DNA of 64,000 nt from an uncultured Acetatifactor sp. (lineage in GTDB: Bacteria; Bacillota; Clostridia; Lachnospirales; Lachnospiraceae), in assembly GCA_934433135.1 (NCBI GenBank), contig CAKRZO010000020.1, positions 1 through 64,000 of the forward strand. Reading direction: 5' to 3'. The position numbers and the translations under genes are program-made. This document shows positions 1 through 7,609 of this stretch, piece after piece (position 1 is the first letter of the stretch; the number at the start of each line of letters is the position of its first letter). The notes beneath the pieces were generated by a model. That model was not told where the DNA came from. It ran no database searches and saw only the letters and a list, made by a program, of their open reading frames with translations.

Positions 1-1365
1 TACTTCACTACAAGAGGCAGCATAAGGTCGAACATCCTTGTGAAAAAAGTGTAAACCAATATTGACAATATCATGATATGGGCAACTAACACAATGATCA
101 CGGTCAAATGATACCCTGCATTGTCTTGTTGATTTTGTAAAACTCTGGCTTATAGGCCCATGACCTGCAGCACTTTTTAACAGACGGGTTCCATCCTCAT
201 TGAATTCAAAGTCAGCCAAAGCATCTGGAGCCTCTTTACCTACCAGAGCTGTTGTTACTAGCTTGACATTTTTCTCCTTTGCAAGAGCAATGTTATCCTG
301 TCCGTCATAACCACCGTCTGTAACCAGAATGATTTCTTCTTCGGATTTCTCCATTGCTGAAAGGGATTCCTGAAGAAAATGGCTGTCCGTATGAGTATTT
401 TTATCAAACTGGTAATCCGTTACTACAGATCCATTTTGGTCTACGGTTTCTTCGATGTTGGCAACATAACCCCTATGCAGCTTGCCAGATTTATTTCTGT
501 ATGTGGCATCCGGGTCGGAGGGATTTTGAAGTGCAGGTGAATTCATGGTGCCATCTTCCTTCATTCTCAGACGGCGTTTTTCGTTTTCAACAACAGTCTG
601 ATCTGAAAGACATCTGGCAAAAAGCTGATATTCCGCCGCTTCTTCAAAATTTGATTTGCACAGCTCCAGCAGGAAATCACTGTCTCCCAACAACATCTGA
701 ATGATCTGGTCCATGTCATCATTTCTCTGATGATAAAAAAGACGGTTATAATCATTTGGGTCAGTATAATGCTCCAGTTGTGCAGGAAGCTTTTCCGAGT
801 GATTCTTTGAAAGGTAAACAACCAGCTTGGATATACAGGTGTAAATCAGCTCCATACGGCTTAAGAAACGGATGTTGGATTCTATCATAATGGAGTCCAT
901 ACGGCGTATGCGTCCATTCAGCTTCATCATCTTAGCAATCTTGTTGCTAAGTTCCTTCACACAATCACGATACAGGTCTACACCATGAAGGGTTTCATAG
1001 TCATAGCATCTTTTACGGAAACGGCTCAGAGTTTTATCTGATATAGGCTGTTCTGCAAAGCTTGTGGTATGTAGTGCGTATTGCAGATGAAGGTCAAGCA
1101 TCATATTTTCAACAATTTCGTCATCTGAATAGTCAAAAAGCTCCTTAATGATGAGAGCACCTATGATAACATTTACAGGTGCGTTAGGTCTGGATGCCTT
1201 ATCACTATATAGGACAGCAAAGCGCTCCTCATCTATTGCGGGAAAAATTTCATCAGCGAAAACCTTTGCCCAGGATTTTTCCAATGCTTTTCTTTCGCGC
1301 TCAGTGAGCCTCATGAAACTATCATCAAAAGATAACTGCTGACAATCATTTATTTTAAAGGACAT
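1..1365 (-). CDS. IS1182-like transposase, 3' end outside window
   Basis: I translated the minus strand from ATG at 1365, and it stays open for 455 codons to the window edge. The protein starts MSFKINDCQQLSFDDSFMRL. It has the DUF772-type N-terminal helical region found in IS1182/IS5-group transposases, then a DDE-type core containing VTDGGYDGQDN near residue 360, then a CxxC segment (CVSCPYHD) near residue 430. A Shine-Dalgarno-like GGTGG lies 8 nt before the ATG. The insertion sequence's outer end should lie between this start and the purC promoter; an imperfect dyad at 1465-1479 is a candidate, but the other end is outside the window. The stop codon is not seen, so it may be intact or truncated. 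Confidence 0.85.
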   Translation of the reverse strand, partial: MSFKINDCQQLSFDDSFMRLTERERKALEKSWAKVFADEIFPAIDEERFAVLYSDKASRPNAPVNVIIGALIIKELFDYSDDEIVENMMLDLHLQYALHTTSFAEQPISDKTLSRFRKRCYDYETLHGVDLYRDCVKELSNKIAKMMKLNGRIRRMDSIMIESNIRFLSRMELIYTCISKLVVYLSKNHSEKLPAQLEHYTDPNDYNRLFYHQRNDDMDQIIQMLLGDSDFLLELCKSNFEEAAEYQLFARCLSDQTVVENEKRRLRMKEDGTMNSPALQNPSDPDATYRNKSGKLHRGYVANIEETVDQNGSVVTDYQFDKNTHTDSHFLQESLSAMEKSEEEIILVTDGGYDGQDNIALAKEKNVKLVTTALVGKEAPDALADFEFNEDGTRLLKSAAGHGPISQSFTKSTRQCRVSFDRDHCVSCPYHDIVNIGLHFFHKDVRPYAASCSEV

Positions 1366-1551
1366 AGGACATACCACCTTTCAAAAGCTACTTCTATTAT
1401 AACTCATAAAAAGCTAATATGCTTATATTTACTGTAAAATATTAAATTTTCAAGGTTCTATTTTGGGGCTTTTGACCCCGGCATCATGACATTGCGATTT
1501 TTCCTGCTTTTTGTCACAATCCATAAAAATAAGTGATTGCGGTTTCAGATA

Positions 1552-1580
1552 TTGATTTTTCAAATGTTGTAGGCTATAAT
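1552..1580 (+). promoter_or_regulatory. purC promoter
   Basis: TTGATT (1552-1557), a 17-nt spacer and TATAAT (1575-1580). This is 51 nt before the purC start and gives a short leader containing GGAGG. The rest of the 1366-1630 gap holds only AT-rich sequence and the possible insertion-sequence end. Confidence 0.7.
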
Positions 1581-1630
1581 TGGAACGTACCAAAAACACC
1601 GTGCCCGGTCAGGGCAGAATGGAGGAGACA

Positions 1631-2338
1631 ATGAAAAAACTGGAGCAGCTCTATGAAGGAAAGGCCAAGAAAGTATTTTTAACAGATGATCCGGATGTTT
1701 TAATTGTGGATTATAAGGATGATGCTACGGCTTTTAACGGAATCAAAAAGGGTACTATTGTAGGAAAAGGCGTTGTCAATAACAAGATGACCAACCATGT
1801 TTTCAAGCTTCTGGAAAAGGAAGGCGTTCCGACTCATTTTATTGAAGAGTTAAGTGACAGAGAGACTGCTGTAAAAAGAGTGGAAATCGTACCGTTGGAA
1901 GTTATTATCCGTAATGTGGCTGCGGGCAGTTTTTCCAAGAGACTGGGTGTACCGGAAGGAACACAGTTTACAGAGCCTACCATTGAATTTTCTTATAAAA
2001 ATGACGAACTGGGCGATCCGCTGATCAACTCTTATTTTGCACGGGCGCTGGACCTTGCGACCTGGGATGAGATTGAGACCATTAAGAAATATGCCTTTAA
2101 GGTAAATGAAGTCCTGAAAGCATACTTTTTGCAGGCGGATATGAAGCTGATTGATTTTAAGATTGAATTCGGACGTTATCACGGACAGGTTATTCTGGCG
2201 GATGAGACTTCACCGGATACCTGCAGACTGTGGGATGTGCATACCAATGAAAAGCTGGATAAGGATCGCTTCCGCAGAGATCTGGGAAATGTAGAAGAGG
2301 CTTATCAGGAAGTGTTTAAACGTCTCGGACTGGTTTAA
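1631..2338 (+). CDS. purC: SAICAR synthetase PurC
   Basis: Phosphoribosylaminoimidazole-succinocarboxamide synthase, a cytosolic enzyme. It joins aspartate to CAIR with ATP in purine synthesis. The protein is 235 aa, the usual length for bacterial PurC. It begins MKKLEQLYEGKAKKVF and carries the family's nucleotide-binding N-terminus and the conserved VPLEVIIRNVAAGSFSKR stretch, followed by DETSPDTCRLW. I chose the ATG at 1631 because GGAGGAGACA precedes it; a further upstream start would lie inside the -10 box. purB follows after 32 nt and is probably cotranscribed. Confidence 0.96.
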   Translation: MKKLEQLYEGKAKKVFLTDDPDVLIVDYKDDATAFNGIKKGTIVGKGVVNNKMTNHVFKLLEKEGVPTHFIEELSDRETAVKRVEIVPLEVIIRNVAAGSFSKRLGVPEGTQFTEPTIEFSYKNDELGDPLINSYFARALDLATWDEIETIKKYAFKVNEVLKAYFLQADMKLIDFKIEFGRYHGQVILADETSPDTCRLWDVHTNEKLDKDRFRRDLGNVEEAYQEVFKRLGLV

Positions 2339-2370
2339 GCAGTGAAATTACAGCGGAATGGAGAGCAAGC

Positions 2371-3822
2371 ATGAGTACAGACAGATATCAAAGTCCTCTT
2401 TCAGAGCGTTATGCCAGTAAGGAGATGCAATATATTTTTTCACCCGATATGAAATTCTCTACCTGGCGCAAGCTCTGGGTGGCACTGGCTGAGACGGAAA
2501 TGGAGCTGGGACTGTCTCAGAACGGCAGACCCGTCATTACGCCGGAACAGATACAGGAAATGAAAGAACATATTTATGATATCAATTATGATGTGGCAAA
2601 AGCCCGTGAGAAGGAAGTGCGTCATGATGTTATGAGCCATGTCTATGCTTACGGAGTGCAGTGTCCGAAAGCGGCAGGCATCATCCATCTTGGTGCAACA
2701 TCCTGTTATGTAGGCGACAACACGGATATCATCATTATGACAGAGGCACTTAAGCTGGTAAAAAAGAAACTTGTGAATGTGATGAAGGAACTGGCTGATT
2801 TTGCCGACCGGTATAAGGATCAGCCGACACTTGCGTTTACACATTTTCAGCCGGCGCAGCCTACCACGGTCGGGAAAAGAGCAACCCTGTGGCTCCAGGA
2901 ATTCTGCCTTGACCTGGAAGATCTGGAACATGTTCTGGGCAAGATGAAGCTGTTGGGATCGAAAGGAACGACCGGAACCCAGGCGTCTTTCCTGGAACTG
3001 TTTGATAAGAATCAGGAAATTATCGACAAAATCGACCCCATGATTGCGCAGAAGATGGGATTTAAAGAGTGCTTCCCGGTATCCGGTCAGACTTATTCCA
3101 GAAAAATTGATACCAGAGTGGCCGGTGTGCTTTCGCAGATTGCGGCATCCGCGCATAAGATGAGCAACGATATCCGTCTGCTGCAGCACTTAAAGGAAGT
3201 GGAGGAGCCTTTTGAAAAAAATCAGATCGGTTCTTCTGCGATGGCTTATAAGAGAAATCCCATGAGAAGTGAGAGAATCGCTTCCCTTGCCCGGTATGTG
3301 ATGGTGGATGCGCTGAATCCGGCAATTACCTCTGCATGTCAGTGGTTTGAACGCACGCTGGATGATTCGGCGAATAAGCGTCTTTCGATACCGGAAGCTT
3401 TCCTTGCAGTCGATGGCATCCTGGATCTGTGCCTGAATGTAGTCGATGGACTGGTGGTATATCCCAAGGTAATTGAGAAGCATTTAAGAAGCGAGCTGCC
3501 GTTTATGGCAACGGAAAATATTATGATGGATGCCGTCAAGCAGGGAGGGAACCGTCAGGAGCTGCATGAGAGAATCCGGGAACTTTCCATGGAGGCCGCA
3601 AAGAATGTGAAAGTCGAAGGAAAAGAGAATAACCTGCTGGAACTGATCGCAGCGGATCCTGCTTTTGGTCTTTCTTTGGAAGAATTGCAAAAGACAATGG
3701 AGCCGGAGCGATACACGGGACGGGCAAAAGAACAGGTAGAGACTTTCCTTGAGAAAGTGGTTCAACCGATTCTTACGGAAAACAAGGAGCTTCTCGGGGT
3801 TAAGAGCGAGATTCTGGTTTAA
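2371..3822 (+). CDS. purB: Adenylosuccinate lyase PurB
   Basis: 483 aa member of the fumarase/aspartase superfamily. It cleaves SAICAR to AICAR plus fumarate and adenylosuccinate to AMP plus fumarate, so it acts directly after purC and purA products. Visible motifs are HLGATSCYVGDN (substrate-binding first conserved region), THFQPAQPTTVGKR with the catalytic His, and the signature SSAMAYKRNPMRSE in the flexible loop. GGAGAG lies 8-13 nt before the ATG. The gene is downstream of purC in the same operon. Confidence 0.96.
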   Translation: MSTDRYQSPLSERYASKEMQYIFSPDMKFSTWRKLWVALAETEMELGLSQNGRPVITPEQIQEMKEHIYDINYDVAKAREKEVRHDVMSHVYAYGVQCPKAAGIIHLGATSCYVGDNTDIIIMTEALKLVKKKLVNVMKELADFADRYKDQPTLAFTHFQPAQPTTVGKRATLWLQEFCLDLEDLEHVLGKMKLLGSKGTTGTQASFLELFDKNQEIIDKIDPMIAQKMGFKECFPVSGQTYSRKIDTRVAGVLSQIAASAHKMSNDIRLLQHLKEVEEPFEKNQIGSSAMAYKRNPMRSERIASLARYVMVDALNPAITSACQWFERTLDDSANKRLSIPEAFLAVDGILDLCLNVVDGLVVYPKVIEKHLRSELPFMATENIMMDAVKQGGNRQELHERIRELSMEAAKNVKVEGKENNLLELIAADPAFGLSLEELQKTMEPERYTGRAKEQVETFLEKVVQPILTENKELLGVKSEILV

Positions 3823-3824
3823 CG

Positions 3825-3852
3825 GTCTTTCCGGTTACGGAACCAGAAAGAC
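3825..3852 (+). terminator. Hairpin after purB
   Basis: GTCTTTC (3825-3831) pairs with GAAAGAC (3846-3852), with an inner GGTT/AACC pairing. There is no clear T-run after it, so termination is likely but weakly supported. It is the first element of the 304-nt purB-purA gap. Confidence 0.4.
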
Positions 3853-3901
3853 AAATTGATAAAGTAAACGGAAGTCCAATTTTAATATGGTATTAGAAAT
3901 G

Positions 3902-3936
3902 TATGGAACCCATAAGTACAACTTATGGGTTCCATA
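3902..3936. repeat. Perfect 16-bp inverted repeat upstream of purA
   Basis: Arms TATGGAACCCATAAGT and ACTTATGGGTTCCATA are separated by 3 nt. The repeat sits about 35 nt upstream of the purA -10 region. It has no T-run, so it resembles an operator or a cruciform-forming site more than a terminator. Confidence 0.7.
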
Positions 3937-3969
3937 AAATTTATTGACTATACTTATGACTCAAACTGT

Positions 3970-3977
3970 GCTATGAT
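3970..3977 (+). promoter_or_regulatory. Probable purA extended -10 promoter
   Basis: TGCTATGAT fits an extended -10 element. The upstream TTGACT at 3944 is 22 nt away, too far for a normal -35, so recognition would rest on the extended -10. The transcript would have a leader of about 145 nt before purA in which I recognise no riboswitch. Confidence 0.4.
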
Positions 3978-4126
3978 AATAAAGCCGGTGTGCCCATACA
4001 CGTGCATATACGTTTTTGGGAATGGCGCGTCCGGACGGTTGCAATGGCGGAGATTACAGGCAAAAGCAGGTCTGGATCAACCATTGATAGAAGCTACAGA
4101 AAGAAAATACAGGAGGTCATAAGGAT

Positions 4127-5419
4127 ATGGTAAAGGCGGTTGTAGGAGCTAACTGGGGCGATGAGGGAAAAGGAAAAATCACGGATATGATGGCGCAGGA
4201 GGCTGACATTATCATCCGATTCCAGGGAGGAGCCAATGCAGGGCATACGATTGTAAATAATTACGGTAAGTTTGCTCTTCATACACTTCCTTCCGGTGTA
4301 TTTTACGGTCATACGACCAGTGTCATCGGAAACGGTGTGGCATTGAACATTCCGCTTCTGTTTCAGGAGATCAAATCGATTACGGACAGGAACGTTCCCA
4401 TGCCTAAGATTCTGGTATCCAACAGGGCACAGATTGTGATGCCTTATCATATCCTGTTCGATCAATATGAGGAAGAGCGCCTGGGCGGCAAATCCTTCGG
4501 TTCCACCAAATCCGGTATAGCACCTTTTTATTCGGATAAATATGCCAAAATCGGGTTCCAGGTAAGTGAATTATTTGATGAAGAGCTGTTAAAGGAAAAG
4601 GTAGAGCGGATCTGCGAACTGAAGAATATTCTTCTGGAGCATTTATATCATAAGCCGACAATTGATCCGGCACAGCTTCTGGAAACCCTTCATGAGTACC
4701 GGGATATGGTAGCACCGTATGTCTGTGATGTGTCCTTGTATCTGGATAAGGCACTGAAGGAAGGAAAGACCATTCTTCTGGAAGGCCAGCTTGGTACCTT
4801 AAAAGATCCGGATCACGGTATTTACCCTATGGTAACATCTTCCTCCACTCTGGCAGCATACGGAGCCATCGGCGCAGGGCTGCCGCCTTATGAGATCAAA
4901 GAGATCGTAACGGTGTGCAAAGCGTATTCTTCTGCGGTAGGAGCCGGCGCTTTTGTATCGGAAATCTTCGGGGATGAGGCGGATGAATTGAGAAGACGCG
5001 GCGGAGACGGCGGCGAATTCGGAGCCACTACCGGACGTCCCAGGAGAATGGGCTGGTTTGACTGTGTAGCCTCCAAATACGGCTGCAGACTGCAGGGAAC
5101 CACCGATGTTGCGTTTACGGTATTGGATGTACTTGGCTATCTGGATGAAATTCCGGTATGTACGGGTTACGAAATCGATGGCGAAGTAACGGATGAATTC
5201 CCTGTTACGGCAAAGCTGCAGAAAGCAAAGCCCGTACTGGAAAAACTGCCCGGCTGGAAATGTGATATCAGAGGAATCCGTAAGTATGAGGAGCTTCCGG
5301 AGAACTGCCGCAATTATATCGAGTTTATCGAATCCCGAATCGGTTATCCGATTACCATGATCAGCAACGGACCGGGAAGAGAAGACATTATTTACAGAAA
5401 AAGTGCTTTGAAAAAATGA
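4127..5419 (+). CDS. purA: Adenylosuccinate synthetase PurA
   Basis: 430 aa GTP-dependent enzyme forming adenylosuccinate from IMP and aspartate, the first committed step to AMP. The P-loop-like WGDEGKGKITD (residues 9-19) and FQGGANAGHTIV (about 33-44) are the family's IMP/GTP-binding motifs. TTGRPRRMGWFD near residue 305 is the conserved C-terminal active-site segment. Start ATG has AGGAGG 11 nt upstream. Its stop overlaps the start of the LysR gene, so the two are coupled. Confidence 0.96.
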   Translation: MVKAVVGANWGDEGKGKITDMMAQEADIIIRFQGGANAGHTIVNNYGKFALHTLPSGVFYGHTTSVIGNGVALNIPLLFQEIKSITDRNVPMPKILVSNRAQIVMPYHILFDQYEEERLGGKSFGSTKSGIAPFYSDKYAKIGFQVSELFDEELLKEKVERICELKNILLEHLYHKPTIDPAQLLETLHEYRDMVAPYVCDVSLYLDKALKEGKTILLEGQLGTLKDPDHGIYPMVTSSSTLAAYGAIGAGLPPYEIKEIVTVCKAYSSAVGAGAFVSEIFGDEADELRRRGGDGGEFGATTGRPRRMGWFDCVASKYGCRLQGTTDVAFTVLDVLGYLDEIPVCTGYEIDGEVTDEFPVTAKLQKAKPVLEKLPGWKCDIRGIRKYEELPENCRNYIEFIESRIGYPITMISNGPGREDIIYRKSALKK

Positions 5420-6300
5420 ATGTGATATCCAGTCTGGAATATTTTAAAATCTTTTATTACGTTGCATCCCGCGGCAGCATTACGAAAGCTGCCGCGGATC
5501 TGGCGATTTCCCAGCCGGCTGTGAGCCAGGCGGTCAAGCAGCTGGAAAGCCAGCTGGGAGCAAAGCTTTTTTGCAGGCAGGCCAAAGGAGTTACGCTGAC
5601 CAGAGAGGGAAGCGTTCTGTTTGAGTATGTGGAACGTGGTTATGCCCAGATGAAAAAAGGCGTGGATTCACTGCAGCAGCTTTTGAACCTGGAAGCGGGA
5701 GAAGTCCGTATCGGCGCCAGCGATATGACTTTAAAATATTATCTGCTTCCCTTTCTGGAACAGTTCCATGAAAGGTACCCGAAGATTAAGGTAAAGGTGA
5801 CGAATGCGCCGACCCCGGAGACTATGCGTTTTCTGGAAGAGGGAAAAATTGATTTCGGAATTATCAGTACGCCGTTTGAGCAAAGTGAAAATGTCACGGC
5901 CTTGCCTGTCAGGCAGGCGGAGGATATTTTCGTGGCAGGAAGAAAGTTCATTTCTTATAAGAACCGTATGCTGGATCTGCAGGAACTGGAGCGGATGCCA
6001 TTGATTTTTCTGGAAGCACGGACCAGTACCAGAAGCTTTATGGATGCTTTCCTGAAGGAAAACGGAGTGGAGGTCCGGCCGGAATTTGAACTGGCCACAA
6101 GCGATATGATTGTTCAGTTCGCATTGCGCAGCCTCGGCGTAGGCTGCGTGGTGCGGGACTTTGCACAGCAATACATTGACGAGGGAAGATTATTCGAACT
6201 GCGGTTTAATAAAATTATCCCCAAGCGGGATTTCTGCATTATAAAAGACCGCAAGAAAACTCTCTCCACCGCCGCCAATAAATTGCTGGAACTGATGTAA
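5416..6300 (+). CDS. LysR-family transcriptional regulator
   Basis: 294 aa. Residues 1-65 form the winged helix-turn-helix (GSITKAAADLAISQPAVSQA, then LESQLGAKLF). Residues about 90-290 form the periplasmic-binding-protein-like effector domain. The ATGA overlap with purA puts it in the same transcript, which is unusual for LysR genes; these are commonly divergent from their targets. Its ligand and targets cannot be read from the sequence. A strong terminator follows. Confidence 0.9.
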   Translation: MNVISSLEYFKIFYYVASRGSITKAAADLAISQPAVSQAVKQLESQLGAKLFCRQAKGVTLTREGSVLFEYVERGYAQMKKGVDSLQQLLNLEAGEVRIGASDMTLKYYLLPFLEQFHERYPKIKVKVTNAPTPETMRFLEEGKIDFGIISTPFEQSENVTALPVRQAEDIFVAGRKFISYKNRMLDLQELERMPLIFLEARTSTRSFMDAFLKENGVEVRPEFELATSDMIVQFALRSLGVGCVVRDFAQQYIDEGRLFELRFNKIIPKRDFCIIKDRKKTLSTAANKLLELM

Positions 6301-6310
6301 AAAAATAAAT

Positions 6311-6359
6311 AAAAGCCGTTGTTTTCCTGCACTTACCATGCCTGAAAACAGCGGCTTTT
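6311..6359 (+). terminator. Bidirectional terminator
   Basis: Arms AAAAGCCGTTGTTTTC and GAAAACAGCGGCTTTT pair over 16 bp with one G-T wobble and a 17-nt loop. A and T runs flank both sides. It separates purA-lysR from the convergent small membrane gene. Confidence 0.85.
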
Positions 6360-6390
6360 GTCAAAGAGGTGACAATCATTTCATATCCGC

Positions 6391-6672
6391 TCATTCCAAT
6401 GGAGGAGTATTCTTTTCTTCCGCGGTATGAAAATCCGCAATGGTATGTTTCCCGGTGAGTTTTCCGTACATCCAGATATAGACCCAGATTAGGAGCGGGA
6501 TGGCAAAGGTGGCGATCAGGCTCATGCGGAAAAGAACGTGCGCCTGCGTGGTATCCAAAAGAGCCGTAATCAGGGTTGCCAGATAAAGAAGTACGAGAAG
6601 GATGACGCCGATGAGGGCGGCAATTCTCTTCCCGGTGAATTTTTTCGTCTTTTTTTCAGAGGATGTATCCAT
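6391..6672 (-). CDS. Small membrane protein, two TM segments
   Basis: 93 aa protein of unknown function. A charged lysine-rich N-terminus (about 1-15) is followed by two hydrophobic segments, roughly residues 17-39 and 50-69, and a polar acidic tail. It is convergent with the LysR gene. Its upstream region holds two copies of an ACTGT-GTA-ACAGT dyad that could be regulatory. An intact frame and a start at the end of a gap argue that it is a real gene. Confidence 0.65.
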   Translation of the reverse strand: MDTSSEKKTKKFTGKRIAALIGVILLVLLYLATLITALLDTTQAHVLFRMSLIATFAIPLLIWVYIWMYGKLTGKHTIADFHTAEEKNTPPLE

Positions 6673-6695
6673 GCTATTTATCCTTTCTTAAAACG

Positions 6696-6760
6696 GAACT
6701 GTGTAACAGTCCTTTCATAGCAGAACTGTGTAACAGTCCTGCCACAGCAGAACTGTTATT
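6696..6760. repeat. Direct repeats with ACTGT dyad
   Basis: GAACTGTGTAACAGTCCT occurs at 6696-6713 and 6723-6740, 27 bp apart; a third partial copy (GAACTGTTA) begins near 6750. Each full copy contains the palindrome ACTGT-GTA-ACAGT. The same core recurs in other host gaps at 12086, 12702, 12732, 12783 and 53283. Confidence 0.6.
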
Positions 6761-6796
6761 ATCATATCACCCATACCATAAGAATGCAAGTAAAAA

Positions 6797-6841
6797 AAGA
6801 GAGCCGGAAGCTTCTGAATTGCAAGTGCTTCCGGCCCTCTT
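6797..6841 (-). terminator. Minus-strand terminator hairpin
   Basis: AAGAGAG-CCGGAAGC pairs with GCTTCCGG-C-CCTCTT across a 15-nt loop. On the minus strand the stem is followed by a run of T's (the A-run 6792-6798). No minus-strand gene is visible upstream, which leaves the possibility of an unannotated antisense RNA. The rest of the 6673-7084 gap holds the repeats, the promoter below and a 5-codon ORF (6900-6917) with a strong AAAGGAGG site. Confidence 0.6.
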
Positions 6842-6980
6842 AAAAAGGGGAGGATTAAGTATTCATTTTTTCATTGGTAAGATCAAAGGAGGGGATCCGA
6901 TGACAGTTAAAGTATAGACCGGTTTACGGGGATTTATACATTAAGGAACCATAAAAAGATACATAAAAAGAAAAATTTCC

Positions 6981-7009
6981 TTGAGTTCTTGTCTGTTCTG
7001 TTATATACT
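6981..7009 (+). promoter_or_regulatory. Promoter for SEC-C gene and polysaccharide block
   Basis: TTGAGT, a 17-nt spacer and TATACT (7004-7009), about 75 nt upstream of the SEC-C gene. Confidence 0.6.
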
Positions 7010-7084
7010 ATTCGGGTAGGATTGCGGGAATGGAAAGCACAAAGCAATCCGTGAGGAATAACACAAATAAGGATGGTAAGAAAA

Positions 7085-7594
7085 ATGACATTATTGGAAC
7101 AATGGAGAGCATGTGCTTATAATGAAGAGGCCGATCAGGCTCAGCTTCAGAAATTCTGGAAGGATTATTTTGAGCAGGAGACGCAGATTTATAAGTCGCT
7201 TCTTAAAAACCCGGAGGAAGTGGTAACAGGAACCGTGAAGGAACTTGCAGAGCGTTACCAGGTACCGGTATTGATTATGACAGGTTTTCTGGATGGTATC
7301 AACGACAGTTTGAAGGAGGCCAATCCCATCGAAACCATGGATGAAGAGACTATAGTCAATCTCGGATTTGAACCGGCGCTGCTTTATAAAAATATGGTGG
7401 CGGCCAAAGCGGACTGGCTCTGGGGGCTGGAAGAATGGAATGATATTTTCGATGAAGAGACCAGAAAAGCACTTTATAAAGAGCAGAAAAGTTCAACAAC
7501 TATTGTAAAAGATGCCAAGATTTATCCCAATGATCCCTGTCCCTGCGGCAGCGGAAAAAAATATAAGAAATGTTGTGGTAAAAACAAAGCTTAA
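7085..7594 (+). CDS. SEC-C metal-binding motif protein
   Basis: About 169 aa. The C-terminal 22 residues carry the SEC-C zinc motif NDPCPCGSGKKYKKCCG, found at the end of SecA and in many accessory proteins. The rest is a helical domain of unknown function. ATG at 7073 is in frame but lies too close to the AAGG at 7069-7072, so I prefer ATG 7085. The gene is 15 nt upstream of the CapD-type dehydratase and probably cotranscribed with it. Confidence 0.75.
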   Translation: MTLLEQWRACAYNEEADQAQLQKFWKDYFEQETQIYKSLLKNPEEVVTGTVKELAERYQVPVLIMTGFLDGINDSLKEANPIETMDEETIVNLGFEPALLYKNMVAAKADWLWGLEEWNDIFDEETRKALYKEQKSSTTIVKDAKIYPNDPCPCGSGKKYKKCCGKNKA

Positions 7595-7609
7595 AAAGGC
7601 AGAAAAGTT

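Noticed and set aside
1148..1342. Plus-strand ORFs in 354-1342
   Set aside because: They are antisense to a continuous transposase frame on the minus strand.
3925..4122. 65-codon ORF in the purA leader
   Set aside because: It starts within the inverted repeat and spans the probable promoter; no ribosome site.
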